The notes beneath the pieces were generated by a model, which ran no database searches, was not told the DNA's origin, and saw only the letters and a list, made by a program, of their open reading frames with translations. From Spiroplasma endosymbiont of Amphimallon solstitiale (GTDB lineage: Bacteria > Bacillota_I > Bacilli_A > Mycoplasmatales > VBWQ01), in contig NZ_OZ034999.1 of the NCBI RefSeq assembly GCF_964030965.1, positions 1,054,001 through 1,118,000 on the forward strand: DNA of 64,000 nt, read 5' to 3'. A program made the translations under genes and the position numbers. This document shows positions 22,480-33,928 of the stretch, piece by piece. Each line of letters starts with the position of its first letter. The first letter of the stretch is position 1.

Positions 22480-23861
22480 GGCAATGTTTAGTAATTTGTG
22501 TAACTTACAAAAATAACTATGTTTAATTAATTCTAGTAAATATAATTAAATGACTAGAAAGAGTGAGTTACAGATGGCTAAAAAACAAAATATTAATAAT
22601 AATGATCCAATATCAAAAGCAGTAGATTTATTATTAGAAAATACTGAAGATTTAACAACAGTTTTTAAAGAAGGGGGTTTATATAAAGAATTAACAAAAC
22701 GTTTAGTTGAAAAAATGTTGAATTCTGAAATGCAAAATTATTTAGGATATGAAAAAAATCAACATAGTAATACTGAAAATGCTCGTAATGGTACAAGTTC
22801 AAAAAAATTAATAACTCAACAAGGTAAAATTGAGATTGATGTACCAAGAGATCGCAATAGTGATTTTACTCCTGTAATAGTTGCAAAAAGACAGCGAAGA
22901 TTTGATGGTTTTGATCAACAAGTGCTTTCACTATATGCAAAAGGTATGACTCTATCTGACATTAGAATGCAGTTACAAGAGTTATATCATGGTGCTGATA
23001 TTAGTGAAAGTGTTATTAGTCAAATTACTGATGATGTTATTGATGATGTCAAAGCATGACAAAATCGACCATTAGAAAGCGTTTATCCGATTGTTTATTT
23101 TGATTGTATAGTAGTTAAAGTTCGACAAGATAAACGGATTATTAACAAATCAGTTTATATAGCATTAGGAGTTGATTTAGAAGGTAAAAAAGATGTTTTA
23201 GGCTTATGAATTAGTGAAAATGAAGGTGCTAAATTTTGATTAGCTAATTTCACAGAAATGAAAAATCGAGGCTTAAATGATATTTTGATTGCTTGTAGTG
23301 ATAATTTAACAGGCATGTCAGAAGCAATACAAGCAGTTTATCCTAAAACAGAACATCAATTATGCATTGTTCATCAAATTCGAAATAGTTTAAAATATGT
23401 TTCATACAAACATCGAAAAACTCTAGTTACAGATTTAAAACCAATTTATAGTGCATGTAGTGAAGAACAAGCAATGCAAGCTTTAGAATCATTTGAAAGT
23501 AAATGAAATAAACAATATCCCCAAATTGCTAAATCTTGATATAAAAATTGAGAAAATTTGATGATTTTTATTAGTTATCCTGCAGAAATCAAAAGAGTAA
23601 TTTATAGTAATTTATACAACAAATGCTATTGAATCTGTTAATAGTCAATTACGAAAAGTTATTAGAAACAAAAAAGCTTTTTCTAATGATATGTCAGTTT
23701 TTAAAATATTTTATTTACAATTGAAAATATAACAAAAAAATGAACATTGCCTATTCAAAATTGAAATACAGCAATTGCTCATTTTATGATAAAATTTGAA
23801 GACAGAATTAATCTGAACTAGTACTTTGTAAAACAAAGATACACAGATTTCTAAAAAGCCT
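22480..23861 (+). mobile_element. IS256-family element, copy 1
   Basis: Left end GGCAATGTTTAGTAATTTG and right end CAGATTTCTAAAAAGCCTC form imperfect inverted repeats of about 26 bp. The flanks do not share an 8-bp duplication, so the copy probably marks a recombination joint between the phage segment and lemA. Confidence 0.88.
22550..23821 (+). pseudogene. IS256 transposase, frameshifted
   Basis: The N-terminal 360 residues are intact ([14 protein letters not shown]; Asp in [11 protein letters not shown]; Asp in ACSDNLTG), but the 10-bp string GTAATTTATA is duplicated in tandem at about 23599-23618, moving the catalytic Glu region ([11 protein letters not shown]) out of frame. A second lesion nearby (one G missing in ATTTAGCAATTG) does not repair it. 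A defective copy. Confidence 0.88.
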
Positions 23862-24049
23862 CGAAAAATTTGAAAAAATTTGAAAAAAAATATTCATATT
23901 ATTTTACTACTTTCTTTAATATTTATTAAGAACTTACTTAATAAGTTAGATTATACCAAAATATAATTTTTCTTAAATAAAAAATGAAATAAATAATAAA
24001 AAAATAAAAGAATTAAATCTAATTAATATAAATTTTAATTTTAAATAAA

Positions 24050-24116
24050 ATACCCTTTCTTTAAACAAATCATAAATGTTTATTCAAAACAATTTATTTG
24101 TCTAAAGAAAGGGGTA
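24050..24116. terminator. Long inverted repeat downstream of lemA
   Basis: TACCCTTTCTTTAAACAAAT pairs with ATTTGTCTAAAGAAAGGGGTA, a stem of about 19 bp with a 25-base loop. It lies between IS256 copy 1 and the end of lemA. It may end lemA transcription or be a small mobile relic. The rest of 23862-24156 is A/T-rich and shows no gene. Confidence 0.5.
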
Positions 24117-24156
24117 AATAACTAATTTAAATATATTTTCAAAAATAAATTTAATT

Positions 24157-24756
24157 TTATAAATCAATTTTAATATCTTGACGATCGCTATCTGATGCAA
24201 GAAAGTAATCTTTTGAAACTAAATTTAATGTTGATGCTACAACATTACTTGGAAAGGTTTTAATTTTACTATTGAACATCTTAACATTAGCATTATAAAA
24301 TCTTCTAGCAGCAGCAATATTATCTTCACAATCTTTGGCACCTGATTGTAATTGTAAAACAGTAGTATTTGCTTTTAAATCAGGATAATTTTCTAATAAA
24401 GCATTAAATTTTCCAAAAGCTGCATTAAGTCCACTATCTGCTTTTGAAAGATCACTCATTGTTTCCATTTTTCCACTTCGTAAAGATACAACATCTGTTA
24501 ATGTACTTTTTTCAAATTTCATATAACCTTTAGTAGCATCTACTAATTTTGTTAATAAATCAAAACGACGCTTTAATTGTACATCAATATCAGAAGCAGT
24601 TTCTTCAATTGATTGTTGTAATCTTAGAAAATTATTACGAGAAACAATAAATAAAATTATTGGAAATATTAAAACAAAAGATAAATAAACCATAATTTTT
24701 CCAAATAGTGACGGTTGGGCAGTAAATGATTCATTGCTTGGTTTAATTGTTGACAT
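24157..24756 (-). CDS. lemA: LemA family protein
   Basis: 199 residues. ATG at 24756 was chosen because AAAGGAG lies 7 bases upstream; the frame is open a few codons earlier but without a ribosome site. A polar N-terminus and one membrane helix (GKIMVYLSFVLIFPIILFIV) lead into the family's helical domain: RRFDLLTKLVDATKGY, EKSTLTDVVSLR, AFGKFNALLENYPDLKA, CEDNIAAARRFYNANVKMFN and the end FPSNVVA. This order and length match LemA proteins, membrane-attached coiled bundles of unclear function. It stands alone downstream of radC. Confidence 0.9.
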   Translation of the reverse strand: MSTIKPSNESFTAQPSLFGKIMVYLSFVLIFPIILFIVSRNNFLRLQQSIEETASDIDVQLKRRFDLLTKLVDATKGYMKFEKSTLTDVVSLRSGKMETMSDLSKADSGLNAAFGKFNALLENYPDLKANTTVLQLQSGAKDCEDNIAAARRFYNANVKMFNSKIKTFPSNVVASTLNLVSKDYFLASDSDRQDIKIDL

Positions 24757-25352
24757 AATTTTCTCCTTTCTTATCAATATCTAATAACAAACTATGTTTA
24801 ATAACTAGTCCATTCTTGGTAAGTTAAATATTATTTACACACTAAACCATAATAATTTTACTATATTTTTAAATTTAAGTAATGTATTTTTTTAAGTTTT
24901 TATTTAAACTTATAATATTTTTTATTTAAATTTATACTAAAATAATTACCTTTGCCAATAATAATATTATCAACTAAGGTAATATTAAAAACCTGAAAAT
25001 TTTTTTTAATTTCTTCGGTGATATATAAATCAGATAGTGAGGGCTCACTATTACCACTAGGATGATTATGAATACAAATTACTTTACTTGATTTATGAAT
25101 AAGTGCCAGATGCAACATATCTTTAACATCAATTTTCATAGTATCATTAGTACCCTTATATAATAAATTTTGATGAATTAATTTATTTTGATTATTTAAT
25201 AATAATAAATAAAAATGTTCTTGCGTTAAATTTTGATAATATGCATTAACTAAATTAAAAACATCTTCGGGAATAATAATTTTAAAATATTTTTTTTGAC
25301 TTTCAATAGTTCTTATTCTTTTTACTATTTCTAAACAACTTAAAATTTCTAA

Positions 25353-26215
25353 GAACCTGTTTAGAATCTTTTCGAAAATAATGTAAAATGATTATATATT
25401 TTAAAATAAGAGGTATATATGCATAAAAATTATCCAAGTCATGTCACCAAAGAACAATTTGAGAACATAAAATCAATTTTAGAAAATAGCAAAAAGAAAA
25501 CAAAACCAAGAAGTTTAGATTTATATGAAGTATTTTGTGCAATTTTATATGTATTAAAAAGTGGTTGTCAATGAAGAATGCTACCAAAAAATTTTCCAAA
25601 ATGACAAACTGTATATTATTATTTTCAAATTTGAAGTAAAAATAATGGTAAAGAACCTAGTGTATTGCAATTAATTTTAAAAAAAATTAGTTAAAAAAGT
25701 TCGTATCAATAATAATCGCAAAGAACAAACTAGTTTTTGTATAATTGATTCGCAAAGTGTTAAAAATACAGATACTACTGAAAATAAAGGTTATGATGCT
25801 GGTAAAAAGATTTCAGGCATAAAACGTCATATTGTTGTTGATTCTCAAGGTTTACCACATGCAATTTACATAACCACAGCAGAAAAAACAGATCGTAATA
25901 GCGCTATAATAATGATTGAAAATGAAAAAGAAAATCTTTCTGCAGTTCAAAAAATAATAGTAGATGCTGGTTATACTGGTGAAAAATTTGCTTCTGAAAT
26001 CAAAACAATCATAAATGCAAATGTTGAAGTGATAAAACGTAATGAATTACATACTTTTGTAGTATTACCAAAAAGATGAATTGTAGAACGAAGCTTTGCT
26101 TGATTAGAAAAATACAGAAGATTATGAAAAAATTGCGAAAGAAAACTAAATACTAGTTTACAAATGGTTGTTCTTTCATTTATTTCAGTTTTATTAAAAA
26201 GATTCTAAACAGGTT
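25353..26215 (+). mobile_element. IS5-family element, copy B (complete)
   Basis: 863 bp, ends GAACCTGTTTAGAATC and the reverse complement, with TAA on both sides. Contains one transposase gene in two overlapping frames. Inserted in radC. Confidence 0.92.
25419..26208 (+). CDS. IS5-family transposase in two frames joined at an A8 run
   Basis: First frame: MHKNYPSHVTKEQFENIK to VLKSGCQWRMLPKNFPKW and QIWSKNN, ending TAA at about 25695. Second frame, entered at the A8 run near 25679-25686: VKKVRINNNRK, the DDE residues IDSQSVKNTD, VDAGYTGEKF and ERSFAWLEKYRR, ending LLKRF. Copy A keeps exactly the same A8 run, so the shift (needing one base fewer or two more) is probably used on purpose, by polymerase slippage or ribosomal frameshifting, as known in this IS group. 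Confidence 0.85.
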
Positions 26216-26444
26216 CTAAAGCCTTACTAACACCAATACCTTTAATACTCATTAAAGATTTAATAGTTATTTTATTTAAATTTTCAAGACCATTAAAATT
26301 AGTAATTATTTCTTGCGCTAAAAATAATACATTTTTTCTTTAGTTCCTGTTCGCAAAATAATTGCTAATAATTCATTATCACTAAGAGCGTCAAAGCCAT
26401 ATTTAATGGCTTTTTCTCTTGGTTTTTTTGTATTATTAAGTTCT

Positions 26445-26726
26445 TTAAAATTCATAAAAAGGCGGTATTAAATGTGTTAATTTTTCTTGAAATTTATTAA
26501 ATTCATCTTTAATTTTTGCTAAATCTTTACTATCATCTTTAGAACTATCTCATTTACTTTCAATACCACCTGGTAACTTAATACTTCCTGAAACACTATT
26601 TCATAAATTTTTAATAACAGGAATTGCTATCCCTGATAACATGGCACCCATTAAAAATTGAGCAAAACCACCACTAACTGCCTGACACTCTTGATCAGTC
26701 ATTGGTTCTAAATCTTCTAAAATCAT
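26445..26726 (-). CDS. Peptide with double-glycine leader (bacteriocin-like)
   Basis: 93 residues, ATG at 26726 with a strong AGGGGG site. The first 20 residues have the layout of a double-glycine leader: DLEPMTDQECQAVSGG, that is an L-xx-(M/L)-(T/S)-x-x-(E)-x-x-x-(V/I)-x-GG pattern. These leaders are cut by C39-type ABC exporters. The remainder starts with a hydrophobic, Gly/Ala-rich stretch (QFLMGAMLSGIAIPVI) and ends in a charged helical part. It overlaps the radC start, so the two were translated together. No exporter is visible in the window. It could be a bacteriocin-like or signalling peptide. Leader inferred by pattern only. Confidence 0.6.
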
Positions 26727-26793
26727 ATTTATCAACCCCCTAAAACTTATTTTTATTTAAAAAATAGTTTTTTCCTTTTTAAATTTTATAAGT

Positions 26794-27570
26794 TTAAAAA
26801 AAAGTAATAGGATTTTCTAAATTATATTTAAAAACTTTAACTTTTGTTGATAATTTTTCAATAAGTAATTGAAAAAGAAAATCAACAAATTTTTGTTCCA
26901 TATAATGACCAACCAAAATAACATTAATTTTTCTATCTTTAGCTTCCATAATATAGTTTCATTTCATTTCTCCAGTAATTAATAAATCAATATTGCTAGA
27001 TAAATTACTAATAATATCACCACCAGCACCAGCAGATAAAGCAACAGTCACTATATTGTTATCACTCAATTTATTATTAACCAATTGTATATTTGCAACA
27101 TTAAAATATTTTTTTAAGTTATTAATCAATTCTTTTAATGGCATTTGTCTATCAAATTTACCAACTATTGCCAACTTTTCTTCATTAATAAAATGAATAT
27201 TTTTAATTTTTAATTCTTTGGCCATCAACATATTCATACCTACTAATGATATATCAAAATTAGTATGTAATGAATATACATTAATATCTGCTATTAGTAT
27301 TTTACTATATAATTCTTTTTTTCAATTTGAAATATTAGATTGATTAATATCTTTGGCAAAAACTAATGGATGATGAGAAATTATTAAATCAATATTATTA
27401 TTAATGGCCTCAGTTAAAACTTCATTAGTAACATCTAAACAAACTAAAATTTTATTAATATTGATCTTTGTTTTTGATTTAATTTGTATTCCTGAAAAAT
27501 CTCATTCACAAACATCTTTTAAAGGAAAATATGTTTCTAAAACATTAATTATATTATTGATAGTTAACAT
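26794..27570 (-). CDS. Nif3-like dinuclear metal centre protein (YqfO family)
   Basis: 258 residues. Family features in order: WDFSGIQI near the N-terminus, ISHHPLVF (metal His pair about residues 68-69), SLHTNFD (about residue 105), the mid-domain SAGAGGD, and ITGEMKWN then VGHYMEQ near the end, which carry the remaining metal ligands. The large extra domain of some homologues is reduced. It starts 8 bases after rpoD and must share its transcript, as in Firmicutes where the nif3-type gene follows rpoD. A hydrolase acting on GTP or modified nucleotides has been proposed for relatives. Confidence 0.88.
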
Positions 27571-27578
27571 TTTAACTA

Positions 27579-28931
27579 TTATCCTTTATAAAATTCTTTA
27601 ATATGTTTAGATTTAGACGGATGTTTTAATTTTCTAATTGCCTTTGCTTCTATTTGTCTAATTCTTTCTCTTGTAACAATAAATTCTTTACCAACTTCTT
27701 CTAGAGTTTTTGGAGAATCGTACTTAGTAATATGACGATGAACAACCTTATCACTTAACAATTCTGTTTTATCTAAACTAGTATCATAGTGTAACTGTAA
27801 ATTATTAACTACTGTTTTTAATTCAGTAATTTCTTTTTCATCTTCACAAAGTTCTAATAATCTTCTTAATTTTGTTGGTAAAATTCCAAAACGCATTCTA
27901 ATAACTTTTTCTTCTCGTTTTGTTAATACTTCAGCAAAAACACGATCCAATTGTTCTCTTAATCAATGTCTTTCAGCATATTCATTGGGAGATAGCATAT
28001 TTTTATCTTTAATAAAATCACCAAAATGTGTATCATCTTCTTCACCAATTGGTTTTTCTAAAGATACTGGTTCAATAGCAAGTTTTTTAATTTCACGAAC
28101 ACGATCGGCTGTCATGTTTTGTCCCATTTTATTGGCAATTTCCTCATGAGTAGGATCACGACCTAATTCTTGTGTTAAGTTTCTTTCAATTCTTGTTAAC
28201 TTATTAATTCTTTCAACCATATGAACAGGTACACGAACCATTTTACCTTGATCAGCTAAACTTCGTGTAATTGATTGTCTAATTCATCAAGTAGCATAAG
28301 TTGAAAATTTAAAACCACGGCGATAATCAAATTTATCAACTGCTTTAATAAGACCAATATTACCTTCTTCAATTAAATCAGCAAAATCTAAACCACGATT
28401 TAAATGTTTTCTAGCAACAGAAACTACTAATTTTAAATTTGATTTAATTAATTGCTCACGACCATATGTTCTTTCCTCAACATCTTTTGATTCTAACATT
28501 TTAGCATATTTAATTTCCTCACCTTGACTCAATATTTGACTTGTTCCCAAAATATTAAAATAAGACTTAATTCCATCTTTTCTTCTTGTATCATTAGAGA
28601 TCCCCATTGTATTTTTAAAACTCAAATCACTAACTAAAATATCAATATCTAAATCATCAGGTAATTGTTCATCATCAATATCGGCAAAATTAGCATCATC
28701 TTCAACTTCATCCATCAAAATATCAGTAAAGACTACTCCTTCTTTTTCTAACCGATCAAAAATTTCCTCAATCGTATCATCATCTAATTTTAAATGTGCA
28801 AACTCTTTAATGACATCTTCTTGTTTTAATTCTTTTGTTTGACTCTTTTCTAATTTTTTAATTAAATTACTTTCTACTTCCTCTAAAGTTAAAAGTTTTT
28901 TCAATTTCGTTTTTTGTTGTATAGTAGCCAT
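27579..28931 (-). CDS. rpoD: Primary RNA polymerase sigma factor with an insert in region 4
   Basis: 450 residues. N-terminal acidic region 1, then region 2 (RNLKLV-like [46 protein letters not shown]), region 3 ([12 protein letters not shown]) and region 4 ([12 protein letters not shown] ... [18 protein letters not shown]). Between the two halves of region 4 lie about 58 residues (roughly 351-408) where most sigma-70 proteins have about six. The insert is charged and helical, beginning [16 protein letters not shown]. The promoter-contact helix [15 protein letters not shown] is intact. It is followed by nif3-like and preceded by dnaG with 32 bases between, the classic dnaG-rpoD operon. Confidence 0.96.
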
Positions 28932-28963
28932 ATTTTCACCTTATCCTTAATTTATCATCATAC

Positions 28964-30739
28964 TTATTTTTTCTTTATTTTATTTTTTAATACTGATATT
29001 TCTTTTAATAACAATATTTGTTTTTCAATATTTTTTTCAGATTTCAATTTATCATTGATCATTTTTATTTCATAATCAATTAGTTGATTATTGATAATTT
29101 TTAAGTAATCATTAATAATTTGAGGTTTTAAATCAAACTTTTTATTTTTATACTTATCAAGAAGTTTTTCTAAAATATTTAAAAGTGAATTACCTTTAAG
29201 TTCTTCTAAAATTAAATCAAAATTAATTGCTTCTATTTGATTATTTTGATATTTTTGACTAATTAAAAAGTATAAATTCATAAAATCTTGATTTGGAAAA
29301 ATAAATTTTTCTTTTTCTAAAATTAAATAAACATTTTTTGATAACATTACTAAAAAAATAAGTTGTTCTTGTGCTTCAAAAAAAATATTTTTTACTTCTA
29401 TTTTAGATTTATTTTTGATACTAAAAGTTGTAGTTACTAAATTATTATCAATATTTAAAATTTGTATTAAGTCTTCAGTGGATAAATTAGTTATTTTTGC
29501 TAACATATTTAAATAAAACTTTTGAGTAATAACATCATTGATTTTTGTTCAAATTGGAACTAATGATTTTAAAAATTCATTAAGTTCATAACTATCTTTT
29601 TTAATGTTATATTTAGTTAATGATAAATTAATTGCAAATTCAAAAGGATGAATGGTTTTTTTTATTATTTCATAAAATTTTTGAGGAAATTTATTTATTA
29701 ATTCATCAGGATCAAATTTAGTATCATTATTGATAATTTGTACTTTAAAATTATTTGATAATAAAACACTAGCTATTTTTAAAGATGCTATTTTTCCTGG
29801 TAAATCACCATCTAAAAAAATAATAATATTAGTAGTAATTTTTTTTAAAAGTAAAATATGTTCTTTTGTTAAATTTGTTCCCATTAAAGCAACAACATTT
29901 TTAATATTTTGATTATTTAGAGCAATAACATCCATAAAACCTTCAGTCAAATAAATAACTTCATTTTTTTTAATATAATTTTTAACATTATTAAAGTTAT
30001 ATAAAATTTTACTTTTCTTAAAAAAATCTGTTTCTGGACTATTAATATATTTATAACTTTTATCTTCTCTATTATAATTTCTTGCAGAAAAACCAACACA
30101 ATCTCCATCTTCATCTTTAATAGCAAACATAATTCGATTTGAAAAGGTAGGAAGAAGTTGATCCTTATTATTAATTTTCATAAGTCCTAATTTTACAAAT
30201 TCAATATTATCTTTATAACCTTGTGCATTAAGATAATCTATTAATTCATTATTAATAGGTGCATAACCAATATTAAAATATTTAATATTTTCAGTAGTAA
30301 TATTACGATTTTGTAAATATTTCATTGCTTCTTGACCAATATCAGTTAGTAACTGATAACTAAAAAAATTCATTGCAATATTATTTAAAATTTTTAGTGG
30401 ATTTTTTTTAGTTTCAACATTAAATTCAGATAAATTAATATCAAACTCTTTTAAATTTAAATTAACATTATCTGCTGCTTCTTTAAGAGCATTAATAAAA
30501 TTAATATTTTTATATTTTTGTAAAAAAATAAAAACGTTTCCTTGTTCACCACAAGAAAAACATTTATAAATTTGTTTTTCTTGTGAAATTGATAATGAAG
30601 GAGTAGAGTCTTCATGGAAAGGACAGATAGCTCAAAAATTATTGCCTTTACGGATCAAATTTAAATATTTGCCCATAACTTCGACAATATTAATTTTTGC
30701 TTTAACTTCATTAATTTTTTTATTAAACTCGATATCCAT
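28964..30739 (-). CDS. dnaG: DNA primase
   Basis: 591 residues. CHC2-type zinc site near the N-terminus (CPFHEDSTPS and CFSCGEQGN), the RNA polymerase-like N domain with PTFSNRIMFAIKD and GFSARNYN, the TOPRIM motifs EGFMDVIAL and IIFLDGDLPGK, and a poorly conserved helical C-terminus that binds helicase. Many TGA-Trp codons and homopolymer runs, yet no frameshift. It lies 16 bases from glyS and 32 from rpoD on the same strand. Confidence 0.95.
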
Positions 30740-30755
30740 ATTTTTTCACACAATT

Positions 30756-32171
30756 CTAACAAATAATGTCTAATTTGTCATATAAATATTCTTTAAGTTG
30801 ATCAACTTTAACTATAACTTGATTTGTAGTATCACGATCTCTAATTGTAACAGTACCTTTAGTTTTTGTGTCATAATCAATTGTTACACAATACATAGTA
30901 CCAATACCATCTTGATAACGATAAGATTTACCAACACTTGATGATGCTTCATAAATTACTCTTAATTGTGTTTTATTTAACATTTCAAAAATTTCATATG
31001 CCTCTTTACCCAATTTTGTTTTATTTAAAGACATAACAGCTACTTGATAAGGGCAAATACTCTTATTTAATTTTAACACTAACCGTTCTTTATCGTCTTT
31101 TAAAACTTCTTTTGTAAATGCTTCACAAACTAAAGCTAATAAAAGCCTTTCAACACCAATTGAAGGTTCAATAACTGAAGGAATAACCATTCTTTTTACT
31201 GTAACATTAGGATCTTGAATTTCAAAATTTACACCAGAATTCTCACTATGTTTTGTTAAATCATAATTCCCGCGATTAGCTATACCACATAATTCACTCA
31301 TACCAAAAGGAAAATTATATTCAATATCAGTAGTTGCTAATGCATAATGTGCTAGTTGATTTTGTTCATGATTTTTAAATTTTATATTTTTTGAATTCAA
31401 TAAACCTACTAGAGAGAGAAATTCTTTACATTGATCAACTCAATAATTAAATCAATTGTTATCATTTTTATCCTTTGGAATAAAGAAAAATTCTAATTCC
31501 ATTTGTTCAAATTCTCTAGTACGAAAAATAAAATTACCAGGAGTTATCTCATTTCTAAAACTTTTACCAATTTGACCAATACCAAATGGTACTTTTTTAT
31601 TACAACTATTTCTTACATTATTAAAATTTATAAATATTCCTTGTGCAGTCTCAGGTCTTAAATAAATTTTATTTTTATCTTCTTTTAAAACACCTTGATA
31701 TGTTTCAAACATTAATTGAAATTGTCTAACTTTAGTTCAATCTTCATTATTGCATTTAATACATTTAATATGATTTTGATTAATATATGTTTCTAATTTT
31801 TCATTACTTCAATTATCACAATTAATACTAGGAAAATAATGATTAATTAAATTATCAACTCGAAAGCGAGACTTACATTTTTTACAATCAATTAATGGAT
31901 CACTAAAATTACTCAAATGCCCTGAAGCTTCTCAAACTTTAGATTTCATAATAATTGAACTATCTAACCCAACATTGTATGGATTTTTTTCGACAAAAAA
32001 AACTCATCAACTTTTCTTAATATTGTTTTTAAGTGCTACACCAAGCGGACCATAATCTCAACTATTAGCAAGACCTGAATAAATTTCTGATCCTTGAAAA
32101 ATAAAACCATTTTCTTTTAAATGAGTAATTATTTCCTTCATTGACTTATCATTGATAATTTTATTAATCAT
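30756..32171 (-). CDS. glyS: Glycyl-tRNA synthetase, single-chain (alpha2) type
   Basis: 471 residues charging tRNA-Gly. ATG at 32171 with an excellent GGAGGGG site. The class II core is complete: [20 protein letters not shown] at the N-terminus, a zinc-ribbon-like insertion (two CxxC pairs, CKKCKSR and CIKCNNE), [10 protein letters not shown], motif 2 [16 protein letters not shown], then motif 3 around [13 protein letters not shown] and the anticodon-binding domain. Length matches the Mollicutes and archaeal type. It is followed by dnaG and rpoD. Upstream, a MITE has entered its leader. Confidence 0.95.
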
Positions 32172-32243
32172 TGCCCCTCCATTAATCATAAAAATTTTCT
32201 TAAATATCTTAAATAATACATAAAATCTCTAAAAAGAATAATC

Positions 32244-32406
32244 CTTTAATTTTGTAGAAAAGTAATGATACATGATAAAGTGTTATTTTTAGAGAATTTT
32301 TAAACTAAATAATGTTACTTTTAACAAATTTTTAATTAAAAATAATATTTTAAGTGTAAATTGATGAATAATTTTTGGTCATCCATACTTTTCTACATAA
32401 TTAAAA
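32244..32406 (+). repeat. MITE copy 7 (upstream of glyS)
   Basis: 163 bp; target duplication GAATAATC at 32236-32243 and 32407-32414. It lies 73 bases upstream of the glyS start, so it has changed the leader or promoter region. Confidence 0.93.
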
Positions 32407-32435
32407 GAATAATCTTGTTAATAATATGTTCATAG

Positions 32436-32454
32436 ATAGGTTTTGTCAACCTAT
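32436..32454. terminator. Small hairpin between recO and glyS
   Basis: ATAGGTT and AACCTAT form a 7-bp stem with loop TTGTC. It may end recO transcription or be part of a glyS leader; the surrounding 32172-32506 shows no gene. Confidence 0.35.
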
Positions 32455-32867
32455 TATAAGTGTTATATATTATTAAAAACAATATAACAACTAATTATTA
32501 AAATATTTATGTAATTATTAATTTATTATTATATTTTTGACAGTGGTTTTCTAAAATATTAAGAATTTTATTAAGTTCTTCTTTTTCAACTTTTCATTTA
32601 TTAATATCTTGATAATTTAATAAATAAAGTTGATATATTTTTTTAAACAAAACAATGTCAAAATTAATTATAGCTAATTTTAAAGAACAATTTTTACAAA
32701 AAACACCACCCAAATCATAATTAATTAAATACAAATTAGTTATTTGATTACAATTAATACAATTAGTAAAGTTAAACTGAATTCCTTGAAATATTAAACT
32801 ATGAAATAAGAAAAAAACATAAACTTTTTTAAAGTTACTATTTATCATTAACTGTTCATATAAATTA

Positions 32868-33928
32868 CCTGAATTGTAAATATAAATGGGACAGTTTTTT
32901 AAAATAATTGTATTAAATCTATTGGTCTTTTATAAGATAGTGATTTTCTGGGTGTAGAATTAATTTGAAATGCTATAGTATTTAAATCTTTTTGTTTATA
33001 TGAAGATAGATCTGTAGATTTTGGTAAATATCTTCTTAAAATACCATTATTATTTTCATTTAAACCTCTTTGACAAGGTTTACCAGGATCTGCAAAATAA
33101 ATCTTAACATTACAATTTTTTTCGATTAATTTTCATTTACTAAATTCTTTACCACGATCAAAAGTAATAGTTTTAACTGTTCCTTTTTGTAACTTTGAAA
33201 TAAATTTTATTATACTTTTTGTAATATTTTCTGATTTATTATTTTTAGTTGCTAAAGGAATTGTGGTTTTTGATCATATATCAGCTAAAGTAATAATAGA
33301 ACTTTTATGATCTTTACCAATGATAGTATCACCTTCTAAATGACCAAATTCTTCTATATTTTTAATATTAGGAATGATTAAATTTCTTTCATGAATAGAC
33401 TTACAATTATTAATTCTGCCCCTAGTTTCTTTTTGTTTGTGAGGTTTATTTTTTCCTTTTCTCAATAAGTTATTTTCATCAAAACCCATTCGATTTGTTT
33501 TAAACATGTTATATAAAGTTTTTGTTGAAATACTTTTTATTTTATTTTCCTTTAAAAAATTAGCAATTATATCAAAAGCATAATTTTTAGTAATTAACAA
33601 ATGATTAATAGTATTAATTTCTATTAAAGTTAAAATTATTAATTTTCTACCTGCATTTTGTTTATTTTTTTGAATTTTATTCAATATTTCTAATGGTAAT
33701 AAGTTTTGATTTAATAATCTACAAACTCTATGTACAGTTGATTTACTATAATCAATGGCTTTTGCTATTTTACGAATCGAAAATCCATAACTTTTATATT
33801 CTTTTATTGCTATTATTGATTCAATAGTCAGATACTTATACATTGTGCTAATTCCTTTCTTTTCTTAATTATAGAATTAACACAATTTAATTTTTATATA
33901 AGTGTCCTTTTTAATTTTACAATTCAGG
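32868..33928 (-). mobile_element. IS30-family element, copy C (intact)
   Basis: 1061 bp with the same ends as copy B. The flanks do not show matching 3-bp duplications because its right edge abuts another IS30 remnant. Confidence 0.93.
32899..33843 (-). CDS. IS30-family transposase
   Basis: 314 residues, identical in plan to the copy at 15292-16236 with a few substitutions (for example ITKNYAFDII instead of ITKNYALDII). All DDE motifs are present: EGDTIIG, TFDRGKE and NENNNG. Uninterrupted when TGA is Trp, so it should be active. Confidence 0.95.

Larger units (their letters stand above)
24900..26455 (-). pseudogene. radC: RadC/JAB-domain protein, inactivated by IS5 and a frameshift
   Basis: The C-terminal JAB metal site HNHPSGNSEPSLSD is intact at about 25050, preceded by EHFYLLLLNNQNKLI. 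The N-terminal UPF0758 part begins at 26455 (MNFKELNNTKKPREKAIKYG, LSDNELLAIILRTGT, then MSIKGIGVSKALE). An A6 run at about 26334-26339 lacks one base, and IS5 copy B sits between the helix-hairpin-helix part and the JAB half. The start overlaps the end of the peptide gene at 26445-26726. Two independent lesions show that this gene, once called a repair protein, is dispensable here. Confidence 0.85.

Noticed and set aside
10974-22480. Plectrovirus (SpV1-type) prophage
   Set aside because: The portal-, capsid- and terminase-like proteins belong to tailed double-stranded DNA phages; no filamentous coat or replication gene was seen. The only related item is the IS30-type transposase at 50061.
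32172-32506. T-box leader for glyS
   Set aside because: No specifier loop or T-box sequence could be recognised, and the region is taken up by a MITE.
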